Assembly: GCA_008973525.1 (NCBI GenBank)
Contig: WACJ01000059.1
Span: 1,054,001 to 1,118,000 of the forward strand
From: Stenopsyche tienmushanensis
Taxonomy: Eukaryota; Arthropoda; Insecta; Trichoptera; Stenopsychidae
DNA length: 64,000 nt
Direction of reading: 5' to 3'
This document shows positions 51,701-62,584 of this stretch, in pieces (within the stretch, counting starts at the first letter, position 1; every line of letters begins with the position of its first letter). The translations under genes and the position numbers were made by a program. Below the pieces are notes generated by a model. It saw nothing but the letters and a program-made list of their open reading frames with translations, was not told the origin of the DNA and did no database searches.

Positions 51701-54700
51701 AACACATTAAATTACTTTTATAGGATTCAATCTTTTTTTAAATACATAACTCATGCATGTCAACAGGGCTTATCAGGGGATGCTACCCCGGGCCTCGCAA
51801 TATCAGGGGTCTCAAGTAGGGAATCCAATCCCGAACATTTCGATCCCGGGATCCCGAGATCGAGATTTTCTTTATTAGAAATTTTATTTATTTAAGAAAA
51901 GATAAAAATACAAATCAAAAATTAATAAAAAAATCAAATATTGTTTCGAAAATATACCCGAAGTAACATTGAACATCGAGTGTTTCGTCATTTAGCTTGG
52001 ATCTGATTTTGGAAGCCAGACAACTTGCTGCTGAAAATGCACGCTCAGCTTCCACACTCATTGGAAGTATCGTCATCAGATATTTAAATGCTAGTTCGAG
52101 TTGATGACCGCGTGAGCCCCCATTTTCGTCTAAAACCATCAATGTGACTGATAAAATTCCTTTCTGCTGAGACACGGATTAAAACTTGCAAAAATCCCGA
52201 TTTTCCGACAAATTATTTATTTCCATCGCTGCAGATGAATAATTATATACCAAAACACTTTGATGTGATTCGTAATTATATTACGGAAGAATACGAAAAT
52301 TCTGAATCCCGTATCTATCATATTTCATATCGATATTCCCATTATTAGAGTCGAGGTGTAGTAAATACATCACCGGTAGGGAAAGGTCACTATAACAATT
52401 TGAAAAACATATATGTACTGTATATATGTATTCATAGATTAGACAGTTACTGCCCCTAGGCGTCGCCTAAATTGAATGAAATAACTGTTTCTTTGAAAAA
52501 CAAAATATTTCCTGTATATAATACGCATATTGGAATTGTTAAGCTTCAAGAAACATTTCAAGCATGCCAAGAAATAGCAAAAAACCTTTTGATAATGTAT
52601 GCTGTGAATGATTTATGCCATCACAATAACATATAATAAATCCCAAAAGCAAAAAAAAAATTGAACGTTTGAATTGTATACGTTATTTGTTTTATTTTTG
52701 AGATCATTGCGACCTTTGTTTGATAGTTTGAGTTCAATGTCCATGCGTCTCAGACACGTATAGGTCGTGGCCCTTCAAAATACTAGACAAGTAGGGTCAC
52801 AAACCTGTGCCTTTGACGAAGAAGTTCTGCAATTTTTCCTTAAATTATTGATAATTTAAATATACGACTAATTGTTATATATTTTTATTTTTATAGATTA
52901 TACGCATACCGGAAACCAAAGAAGGATTCTTGGACTTGAACACTCTGGAATTAAAACTTCAACAATTTTCTAGCTGTGGACGCAGACTCATTGGTTGCTT
53001 CGCTGCTGCTTCCAGAGTAACAGGAATTTTAGCTGATGATGTAGCCACAACTTTACTTCTTCACCAATATGGTGCATTAGCTGTTTGGGGTTGTACCTTG
53101 TCTGCTGGTGGAAGAGGTCTTGATATGAACCCACTGGTTCAAGGATTGGAAGAAGGTGGAATAGCAGCTAGAAAGGATGCTGCATTCTTCACATGTGCCA
53201 AATATGTAGGAGGTGTACAAGCACCTTCTGTTTTAATTGTTAAGAAGTCTCTATACAAACAAAACCCTATGTTTTCCTGTGACGATGTACAGGTAATATT
53301 GTTGAAATTATTTACCCAGTAAAAAAATAATAGATAAATTAATAGACATATTTTATTCTAAAATATAATTTATAGGATATTATAATGAAAGAAGAGGATT
53401 GTGGATCTGTAGAGGCCGTCAGAGCCGGTCTAGTTGTTCAACTGAAAGATGCTATCGGACAACGTTCCATTGAAGCTAGACAAAATCATATCACTCGGTA
53501 AAGCAAATATGAACATTTATTTATATATGTAAATAAATTCAAATATTCTAATACACTGAATTATTTAATAATATTAAGAAAAGATATTTGTTTTAACGAA
53601 GCACATTAAAAAATAATTAAAAATATAACTATGCATTCAAGCAAAATGTATTCAAATTCAATATTTTATTACATTTATTTCTTTACATTTCAAAATTTTG
53701 AATATTATTATTTGATCTTTCAGACAAGTTTTATCCCATATTAAAAATTTACCGGAGCTAATTGTTCTTGGAAATGATATACCATCCATGAGAAGATTGC
53801 CGATATTCTCATTACTCATAAAGCATCCACGTGGCACATTTCTTCACCATAATTTTGTGTGTGCTGTCCTTAACGATGTGTTTGGCATACAGGCTAGAGG
53901 TGGTTTGAAAAGTACTACAAACTATGGCCAAGAATTATTAGGAATTGATGAAAACTTGGGTAAAGAATATGCTAAACTTCTCGGTGATGATCCGTGAGTA
54001 CAAAATTTATGTTTAATGTGTATATACACGTATATTGAATACAAATGTATAATAGATAAATTATTATTATAGGCGATCTCAACTCGATTATCAAAATATT
54101 GCAAATTCTTTACCACATTATCATGAGCATCTTCGACCGGGCTTTTTCCGAATATCTCTTCCATACTTTATATCCGATGGTGAATTAGCATTTGTCTTGG
54201 AAGCGTTAAAAATGGTTGCTACGGAAGCTTGGAAGATTTTACCACAATACACCGTTAATCCAGAAACGGGTATTTGGACTCATCATACATTTCCTCCGAT
54301 GCGAGATAGAAAATTAATAAAAAGTATACGATACAACGATGGAAAAATGTGTACAAGCGAAAGAAAATTTTCAGGTTTATATTGATTGTTGTTAAAAGAA
54401 TTTTTAAATTCATAATAATCATTTATTTATAATAATATTTTTTGTTTAGGTAATGGAACGTTTCCTCAGACATATTATGAATGTTTACAAACAGCGAGGA
54501 ATTTGTTTAGTAGAGCTAGAAAATCAGCTCAAAAGTGTCCGCTTACGGAGCAGCATATCAAATTTAATGCCAGAGCAGACTATTTGCGTTGGTATATGCT
54601 ACCAAAAGAAGCACATGATTTGTTATTAGGAAACTCTACAAATGTAAAACATATTATTCCATTTGATCCTGCCATGTATAATAGTGGAAGAAAAAGCGTA

Positions 54701-57700
54701 ACAGCATCGTCTGGACATAACTCACCAATCCCCGGAGGATCTCCTAGACATTACAGTTTATCTGCAATAGATACAAATCAATTTTCAATCTTCAATTCAA
54801 TGTATAGACCTCTCTCAAGAGAACCGAGCCTAACAGAACAATCTATTAAACCTAAGCTAGATAATGTTCAATCATCCCCTGTGAAATTTGTCATCGGTGA
54901 CATTGTTACAACGTCTACGTATTCAAATGTTCCTGTTTCTAATTTAATTAGAGCTGAAAATAGACTTTCAAGAGCTAGATGCCATAGCTTAGGATCTGAT
55001 AGTCCGCCCATTGTGAATACAGATAATATCAATGCCATTAAACCAAACCTTGGTACTAATATTTCAAGAGTTGGTAAATTAGATACTTGTAATTGTGGTA
55101 GTCAAACAGATTTGCCATCATTAGAAGATTTTAATAATTCACCTTCTTCGAGTTTTGGATATTTGCGAAACAATATGTCGAATACAGATTTTAATCAATT
55201 AGGCCGGGCTTCTCCAGCTGTTTCTGTAACATCACAAACTTCAGAAGATCTTCAAGCTTATGTCAAAGAAATGACTAAAGAAATAGCAACTGAACTTAAA
55301 TCAGAAATAAGAGAAGTGATTTCTAGAGTCGAAGATGTATTGGAAAATACTGATTCTATTGATATTTCATGCTTAAACTTTAATAATAATCCAGCAGCTG
55401 CATTACCTGACAGAAATTCTGTTTCGGTATCAGACGTTACTGAATACCTCATGGGAGTTTCCAGAGAAATGGCAAGCGAGGTGAAACATGAAATTAGGGA
55501 AATGGTCAATCAGGTCGATGAAATGATTTCACCGGATATAAACTCTTCAAATTCCAGTTTTTGTATATCTTCATCGCCAAATAGTTCTCGTAAAAGTTCA
55601 CCTCCCGATGCCATAAGACGAAGATATAGATCAGGATCTGAAGTTTCATTTGTTAGAACAAAATCAGCAATCCTCGGTAACGAGAATGTAAATGATAGTA
55701 GAACTTTGAAAAAATCTCCAACTAGCCCAGGTTTTTCTACGATGATTGGATCTAGTCAAGTATTTCAAGAAGAAGATAATTCAACATTTTTTCGAGGTCA
55801 ACAAAAAACAAGTCTACCCTCAACAAGCTCCCTGTCGCCGCAACGTACACCCGATTCTTTATCACACGACATTCTTAGTACTGGAAATTTGTCATTCAAT
55901 TCAAGCGAGACTTCAAGCCCTGATACAATTATTCAAGTCTTAAGCGCTACAACAAACACTAACTTATTACCAAAGTCCAGCAGCTCTCATAAATTATCAG
56001 ATGATGATAATTCTTGTACTGAAAGCGATTGCCAAAGATTATGTTATAAAACTAAAACATGGTACCACAATAATTCTGTTAGCTCTCAAGATAGTGGCAT
56101 AAATATGTCGTTTCATGATCACGATGGCTGTCATGATTTAGGTACACAAAATTGCATTCATTCTTCCAATAGATTAATTAAATAAAATTACATTTTCAAT
56201 AATTAATTACGGATCATATTTGCAGTCAAAAGACGTCCTCATTCTGATACAACTTGCTATAAAAAGAAAAGGACACAATCGCGTTTAAAAAGTGCGTGTG
56301 TCATGCAAAGACAAGAAAAAAGCGAAGTACCCGATATAATTGAAGGAGTACCCGTATGCTCTGGAGAGCATAAGTCTCATTTTAACAAACCGCATTATCA
56401 TGAATCAGAATCTTCTCACGATTGTGGACGCTGTCAAGAATTTGAATCCAGAGAAGAAAAGTATAATTGTAATTCAAATAATTTCTGAATTGTTTTTTAA
56501 TCTGATATTTTTAAATGTGTCTTTATTAATTTTTAGATCTTCATGCTCGACTTCTGATTCGATGAGTACTAAACATACTAATAGGACATCTACTGTAAGT
56601 TCTCTGGATCCAACCGATTATTCTAGGAAATCAAGTTTTAATACTGATTCTTATAGTTCTAATAGATCTAGTTTGGTTACCACTACTGATGATTTTGCCA
56701 GGTAGTTAACATCAACTATTTCACTATTTTACTAAATCATTCATTTATAAATAAAGTAATTTAATTCACTTATTATTATTAATTTTCAGATGTTCAGATC
56801 CGTCATGTTGTCATTTAGAATCTGCTACTGACGTCACTACAACGAGCAATATGTGTCGCAGCAGATTGAGTTCACACAGCAGCAGTAGTACTGAATACCC
56901 GGATGATTTTGTTTTTGAAGATGATGGAAAATGGCACTGTCCACCTAAATCAGTATGGAAAGGAACAATCGAAGTAAGATCCTTTTTTCTCGTCATTTAA
57001 TGTATTTATTCAATCATTTATTGTAATATTTCATAATTTTAATTCTAGGCAGTGCAGGAATATACTATGATTCGACACCAAGACAAAATTTTAGTCTGCT
57101 TATCTGGAGGGGTACATTCTCTTACTCTTCTTCATACATTACACCAATATCAATTCTATGCAAGAGCAAAAGGAATTATTTTTTCAATAGGTTTGTGCAC
57201 GGCAAAATGTTATTATATTTGTTTTTTTTAATTCAACGTGATACGCCTTTTTAATGTTAATATAAACCATTTTAGGCGCAATAACTATTAATGATGGTCA
57301 CTCGGATACAGATCCGTTGCATCTTATGGCATACTGCAAAACTCTCGGCGTTAAATATATATATCAAGACAATAGTTTCAGCGGTCCACCCCAAAATACA
57401 TGTAAGCTGAATTGTTATGATATTACGTTTAATTAGTCGTGTAAGATTTGATCTTTCCTTTTGACTATCCATTATTTAAACTATTTACAGCACTAAGCAG
57501 AACCGTTCGTGATAGAGATCTCTGCAGTTTTACAAATCATTGGATTCGTCGTCAAATCTATAGGTCTGCTAATGAACACGGATATAATGTTGTGGCTACC
57601 GGGCAACATTTAGATGATGTTGCAAGAAGTTTTATAATGTCGGTGTTCAATAACGGGAGACTTAAATCGATGAAAGCACATTATATGATAAGGTTCGTTA

Positions 57701-58525
57701 TTATTAATTTCATCGTCTTTTAGTTAGTTTAACTGCTTTTTAAAAATCATATATTATTCGTCCTTAAATTAACAAATATAATTGAAATAAAGTGTATAAA
57801 CGCTGAATATAAAAAGTATACATTTTTAATTTCGAATTACAGAGAGCAGAATTTAAGAGTTATTCGGCCTTTCATATATGTTAGAGAAAAAAGCTTAACA
57901 CAATTTGCTGATTCCTGTCATCTTCCTTCATTTACTTCTTATCACATTGGAGATCAATCATCTGAATCTTTCATAAATTTGCTCGACGAAGCTACATGTT
58001 CTAACGCTTCAGAAAGTAATGAAAACAGAAACAGCTCTGAACCCATTACATCATCGTCAAGGTATTTTATATAAGATCTTATTAGCTAAAATACACATTC
58101 ATGAATCAATAAAGTAAGTTTGAATTATTTTTATTTCACAGCAAAGTTAATCGCTCTTTATCGGCACCCGCTGATGCTAACAAACAAAAGAAAGAATATT
58201 CTGGTCGAACTCGTGCCACTTCTGCACCTTGCGTGCCTCCGACGACACTTTTGGCTCACCAAGAAGCGTTACATCCTGGATTGTTTGCTAATATTAAATC
58301 TGCATTACATCCACTTATAAGTGCTAGGTAATTTAATACAATTTTTTAATATACGCAATTTTGACTCATTTATAATACAAATTTAAATCCATTTTGTTCA
58401 TTTTTAGAAACATTGAAAAGGATATGAAAGAATATAGGCACCGAAAGCGATCAGTTATCCAAATGAAAAATGGAGTGCCTGTATACAATTCTGATGAAGG
58501 TACTGACGAAGAACCGGTGCCGTGA
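48758..58525 (+). CDS. fusion protein: class V aminotransferase-like domain + linker + TtcA-like PP-loop domain (5' end missing)
   Basis: Sixteen exons: 48758-48893, 50765-50942, 52897-53292, 53376-53497, 53724-53993, 54073-54374, 54450-56141, 56226-56460, 56537-56701, 56790-56973, 57049-57190, 57276-57401, 57491-57692, 57843-58061, 58142-58327 and 58408-58525. Every junction is GT..AG and every phase matches, giving 1,556 residues from the first full codon to TGA. Residues 1-467 show the class V aminotransferase fold (cysteine desulfurase/selenocysteine lyase type), 468-1226 a Ser/Thr/Asn-rich linker, and 1227-1456 a PP-loop domain like TtcA, which thiolates tRNA cytidine. Residues 1457-1556 are a mostly polar tail. 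The first exon lacks an initiator and begins in phase 1 inside the domain, so one or more 5' exons are missing. Key active-site residues are altered in both halves, while the frame is fully open. Exon structure is seen directly; the families are recognised from motifs; the function (sulfur transfer, scaffold or other) is unknown. Confidence 0.93.
49790..49885 (+). repeat. short dispersed repeat, SINE-like (copy 3), in intron
   Basis: It contains TATTCCCGATCGATCGTCTC, then aagtttagcttgactttttg and an A-rich end, matching the body of the copy at 6.2 kb and the motif at 26.7 kb. It lies in the intron between the exons ending at 48893 and starting at 50765, in the same orientation as the gene. 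Confidence 0.45.
51817..52470. mobile_element. truncated hAT element with transposase C-terminal remnant (copy 3), in intron
   Basis: The left end TAGGGAATCCAATCCCGAAC starts at 51817 and the sequence follows the 11662-12594 copy to about 52470, where homology stops abruptly in cgtcgcctaa, so the right terminal repeat is missing. The minus strand (51915-52175) is open for 86 codons and includes FKYLMTILPMSVEAERAFSA and SKIRSKLNDETLDVQCYF. This is the hAT C-terminal dimerisation domain with its conserved Ser-x-Glu-Arg-x-Phe-Ser-like core, here SVEAERAFS. It sits in the intron between 50942 and 52897, antisense to the host gene. No target duplication is visible because one end is lost. Confidence 0.85.
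54450..56973 (+). other. module 2: long low-complexity linker with repeated amphipathic helix
   Basis: The 1,692-base exon 54450-56141 and three short exons encode ~750 residues rich in Ser, Thr and Asn, with many Ser-Pro and Arg-x-x-Ser sites, hence probably disordered and phosphorylatable. Two similar helical segments stand out: AYVKEMTKEIATELKSEIRE (about residues 736-755, genomic ~55256-55315) and EYLMGVSREMASEVKHEIRE (~55443-55502). Each is followed by a short acidic hydrophobic stretch (VISRVEDVL, MVNQVDEMI). This is an internal duplication likely to form a coiled-coil or dimer contact. Later exons hold Cys clusters: DCGRC (~56419-56433) and CSDPSCCH (56791-56814). If the donor at 56142 is not used, translation continues 14 codons to a TAA at 56183-56185 and yields a form without the PP-loop domain. 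Confidence 0.8.
57049..58327 (+). other. module 3: TtcA-like PP-loop ATPase domain with altered motifs
   Basis: Encoded by exons 57049-57190 to 58142-58327. After YTMIRHQDKILVCL comes the P-loop, here SGGVHS (residues 1245-1250; SGGxDS in active PP-loop enzymes, His codon at 57115-57117). The second signature, VATGQHLDDVARSFIMSVFN, keeps the two Asp of the family's GHxxDD. In TtcA an iron-sulfur cluster is held by two Cys of a CxxC and a distant Cys. Here the CxxC is CSFT (1327-1330), followed by the expected IRRQIYR, and the distant region reads HLPSFTSYHIG without Cys. The VIRPFIYVREKSL segment and the later HPGLFANIKSALHPL agree with the TtcA fold. No zinc-ribbon of the CTU1 type was seen. 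ATP hydrolysis and thiolation are therefore uncertain; nucleotide or tRNA binding remains possible. Confidence 0.85.
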
Positions 58526-61500
58526 TCAAAACAATGTTTTTATTTGGTTTTGAATTTGCAAATTTAATTTATTTTACGATGTAGCCTTTCGTCGAGGTTT
58601 CAATAATATGAGTGTGTTATAAATCATGTAATATTTAACGTGAATGTAAATGAATTAACACTTTTAAATAGACATGCATCTATATTTTTGTGTAAATCGA
58701 GAAGTATTTTGTTATTTGCGAGAGTGTAAAAGCATTTAAAATATTGTCATGGTTTCATGACGTTGATTGATTTACACCAAAAAATATTTTTTACGCCTGT
58801 TTTATAAAATAATACGTTCACTGTAAATGTTTACAGCATATTTTATATACAATGAAATTTACACGAGATACAATATTTATTTTCATACTTGTTAACATTT
58901 ATTATATCGAAAGATCTGTACAACAGTTGATACATTTTGTTGTGAATATTGATTCAACGTAAGATGTTTGATTTTTGAAGAAGAGCATGCAGCAAATGCT
59001 GGTTATCTATCAAGTTTGCATCGGACATTAAGTATCGCTCAATTTACATTCAAACCTTATTTAAAATTTGCATATATTATTTCTTAAGTTTTATACTTAT
59101 ATTTAGTTATTTTCATATTTTATATTTATATTAACTATTATTTCATGTATTCTACGTTAAAATGTGTATTTTTTAAAAAGGAAAAAATCATTGGTGATGA
59201 TAAAAGATAGGTTTACGATCAATTTTAATGAATATAATAATAAGAATGCATCTCATCAATATGTTACATACGCTACATAGTATAGTTTAAAAATAGGTAT
59301 CTTGTTTTGATATTATTTGACTTCATTATAAAATAATAATAGAACTGATAGCTCTACCTTTGAACATAGGGTAACTATAAATATGATAGATTTTAATATC
59401 CATATTATATTCGTACAATTAAGGATTTTTAAAATATATTTATTCTTAATTTCCCTATTTTTTTGTAACGTTTAAAATGTAAATATTTTACAGTTAGATT
59501 ATTTTGAAACCCTTCATAATTTTCACCGTTACTATTTGATTTTCATAATTTTATAAATATCAGATTATATATTTAATGTATATAAACATCACAATATACT
59601 ATAAGCTGAAGATTATATTATACTAACAATATTTATAATTCGTTATCTTTTTAAAAATTATATACATGTTTGTTCCTTTTATTATCACATGATTTGAAAA
59701 AGATGGGCTCAAATTAATGGTATGTACTTTATAATTACCATAATAATATACCAAAATAACTCGTTCATATTGAATATTGTCAATGAACGAAATGATAATA
59801 TTTTAACATGGATATGATCCCATTTTAACACTATCGTGGCCGTATCAAATAAGCAAAAACTTACGCTAGCGGCCGGCAACTTCCTTTTAATATTTAGTTG
59901 CAGATATAAAATTAATTCACCGTATTCATTGATTACTGATGTACATGATCATGATGCATATGTGGCATCATGTGGCCGCCAATGATCGAACCCGTGATGA
60001 TGCAAAATTTGCATCACCAGCCACGAATGTGTTTAAACACAAGACTAATTTCATTCTTATAATAATTTATTAATACATTTTAGAATGCCATTGAGAAGTG
60101 CGGCTATCAAGACACTATTTCTGAAATAAGCTGGGTTTAATATTAATATTTTAAGACGAATCTCGATGTTAGATTCTCATCTAAAATAATAAAATAAATC
60201 TGAGTTAGTTTTCGAAAGAGAAAAAACAATTTTATTATTAATATATGTTCTGTTATCATTGCACAATAGTAAAAATGAAAAGTTTATAAGTGTGCAACTA
60301 CTGTTATTATTTAATAATATTATTCAACATTTAATATTAAAATCAAAATAGTATTTAAATAATTGCTTTGTGTATAATCTAGGTATAAACTTCAGATGTG
60401 TTACACAATGAATTGAATTAAATAAGATAGCTGAAAAATAATTTCATAGATTGTTATGAACCAAGTTTTGAACTTTTGGAGTCGGAGTTAAAACATTGCT
60501 TATTGTTATCGACACAAATAGTCATTTACATATGACAAAAATCCTAATCAAATCTGCTACTTTATAAAAAATATAAAAGATATATATTTATTTTAACACA
60601 AAATCGATGAGTTTTATTTTGATTGACGCCCCAATCAAGATAAAACTTATTGTTTAAAAAACTCAATGTTATGTAATTACGAATATATATTTTAACGAAC
60701 CATGAAATTATTGTACTCTAAAATATATTTTATCAAATACTTTTGAATATGTGCCAATTTAAAAATCTATTAAAGTTACAACAGTATTATAACATTTACT
60801 TCAGTAGTTGTTCACGTAAAATATCTAAATAGTTGATTCATAATAGATATATATACACATATTGAAACATTATAAATAGAACTGTTATTGAAAAAAATGT
60901 TTACGGACATCAAAATCCATTTGATGTTTATAGATGTATAATTATATCGATAGTTGATATATATATATTTGTTAATCTCCTGCGTGAATATGTATATTTT
61001 TTTGCACATGTGTTTCACACCGCTAAATTTTTCCTAAAGTTATTTTTCTCGTAGTCATGTAGGAAATAAGGTTGTAACTATTTTTTTAAATTGTTGGAAT
61101 CAATTTAAGCGTATTGTGAATGTTATTTTTATATCTATTAATACATATATGAAAGGATTCATCTTAGGATTGATCATGTAAATTTTTTTCATTTATAATG
61201 GATGTTATAAAGGCATTATATAGTCTTCCTGATTATCAAATGGTGGACCTTTATAATATATCTTTTTATTTTACTCTTACAAAGTAATAATTTGCTTATC
61301 AAATCTGAATCGGTTAATTTCCGGCAAATTAACGTAGATAATCTTAACATTAGACTGAAATGAAATGCTTCAGTTTTTTAGTTGTTTTACTAAAACGACT
61401 TTAAAAATTTAACTAAAAAAGACATCCATCCTCTTTTAGATTTGCTACATTTAATCGTTTGAGTTATCACGTTTGGATAAATAATTTTCATGGCTAGTCT

Positions 61501-61800
61501 TATGTTAATAATGAATTTATATAGATTTCTACAAATTAACATTTAGTTCTTTATACCGAAAATATTTTTTTAATAATGTGAACATTATTGTTTGTGAAAT
61601 ATATGTAAATATACTTTTAAGAAACTGTATTTTGCAAATATTATAAATGTTTCTTTTGCTAAATGATTGTTTTATTATGTCATTTGTCCATTTATGCCTT
61701 AACATTAAAATATATTACATAATTTTTGTTTGTCCATTCATTTTTTATGCTTTTGAGTAAAATAAACATTTACAAACATAATTAAAAAAAGTGTTTTTAT
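58526..61800 (+). other. probable long 3' UTR of the fusion gene
   Basis: No coding signal is seen for 3.2 kb after the stop; the sequence is extremely A+T-rich and free of recognisable transposon ends. A weak polyadenylation candidate, AATAAA at 60193-60198, lacks a GT-rich element. The one at 61761-61766 is followed by gtgtttttattgctatttat and is the better choice. TGTAnATA (Pumilio-type) sites occur at 59478, 59577 and 61604, but at this composition that is near chance. Confidence 0.5.
61761..61766 (+). terminator. polyadenylation signal candidate for the fusion gene
   Basis: Canonical AATAAA, followed about 25 bases later by a GT/T-rich stretch. Inferred from motif and position only. Confidence 0.4.
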
Positions 61801-62515
61801 TGCTATTTATTTTTTATTACATGCATAAATAATTTATGTTCCAGAAATCAAAGTCATCCTAACACTCCGTATACGTTAATATTTGTTATATTTTAATCTT
61901 TTTATTTAAATGCACCATCCCAAAATAGATGCATAAAAAATATTGATTCGTTTTATCAGCACTATATTTTTTACTAATAAGATAAGTCAATTGCAGAATA
62001 CATAAAGGTCATGATAAAAGTGTGCATAAGATTGATTATTAAATTCGACAGCGGTCAAAACGTAAATTGATCATATGAACGTCTTAAATATTTTATGTGC
62101 ATCATGGTCTTGTAATAAAATTTAGGCACATTATAAATATCAATATTATAAAATAAATTTTAAATTTATCATGATCATTTTCAAATGCATATCATATACA
62201 TTAATGTATATAATTGATTAATCCAAATCAAATACTTTAAAAAGCTTTTAATTGTTATATAGATTAGTGATTGCGGGTAAATAAAAGAGTCGAGTGCTAA
62301 AAATAATATTTTATTATGCAAACATAGGGATAATAATAACAAATTCTGGGCATAAATATGAATGTATTATTTTGTATCGTTGTATTTGAATGAATTCATT
62401 GAAATAATAAAAGTGGAGTGATATTTTAGAATCATGTGAGTTGTTCTAGTTAAATATGCTGCGGACGAACAACATAAAAGCTTCTACGGAGGAATTTCAT
62501 TTCATTTTGTGCGGA
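61801..62515. other. intergenic stretch between convergent genes
   Basis: A+T-rich, with no recognisable exon, RNA gene or repeat. It separates the likely 3' ends of the plus-strand fusion gene and the minus-strand metallothionein. Confidence 0.45.
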
Positions 62516-62521
62516 TTTATT
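62516..62521 (-). terminator. polyadenylation signal of the metallothionein gene
   Basis: AATAAA on the minus strand (tttatt on plus), 64 bases past the stop codon; well placed for the short transcript. Confidence 0.6.
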
Positions 62522-62584
62522 CGGTGTTTTCAATTTCGAATTTGTACTCGAGACATTTTACAATGATCTTAGCGGTTGGATTTT

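Larger units (their letters stand above)
48758..54374 (+). other. module 1: class V aminotransferase-like domain with altered active site
   Basis: Encoded by the first six visible exons (residues 1-467). Family landmarks: DYNGSGRSLQFLEDYI (4-19), EEARSVI (46-52), RRLIGCFAAASRVTGILAD (133-151), QYGALAVW (161-168), GLDMNP (178-183), VRAGLVVQLKDAIG (251-264), FLHHNFVCAVLNDVFGIQAR (316-335) and LPQYTVNPETGIW. Lys206, in TCAKYVGG, fits the PLP-binding lysine, and Arg335, in ARGG, fits the substrate-carboxylate Arg. Compared with active members as I recall them, the His-containing EHHSN motif is ESAAT (90-94), the pyridine-binding Asp after Trp168 is Gly169, the glycine/Ser/Thr phosphate loop reads GSLSL (68-72), and the Cys-rich segment after ARGG is LKSTTNY (338-344). 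PLP chemistry is therefore doubtful. Confidence 0.85.

Noticed and set aside
55258..55509. 83-residue minus-strand frame
   Set aside because: Antisense shadow of the large linker exon.
54503..56185. A 560-codon open frame that could be taken as a single-exon gene starting at ATG 54503
   Set aside because: It is the inner part of exon 54450-56141; the frame is open upstream to the splice acceptor and continues the aminotransferase-like protein, and the natural donor at 56142 links it to the next exon.
58526..61800. Pumilio-type TGTAnATA sites in the presumed 3' UTR
   Set aside because: Three sites in 3.2 kb of very A+T-rich DNA are close to chance expectation.
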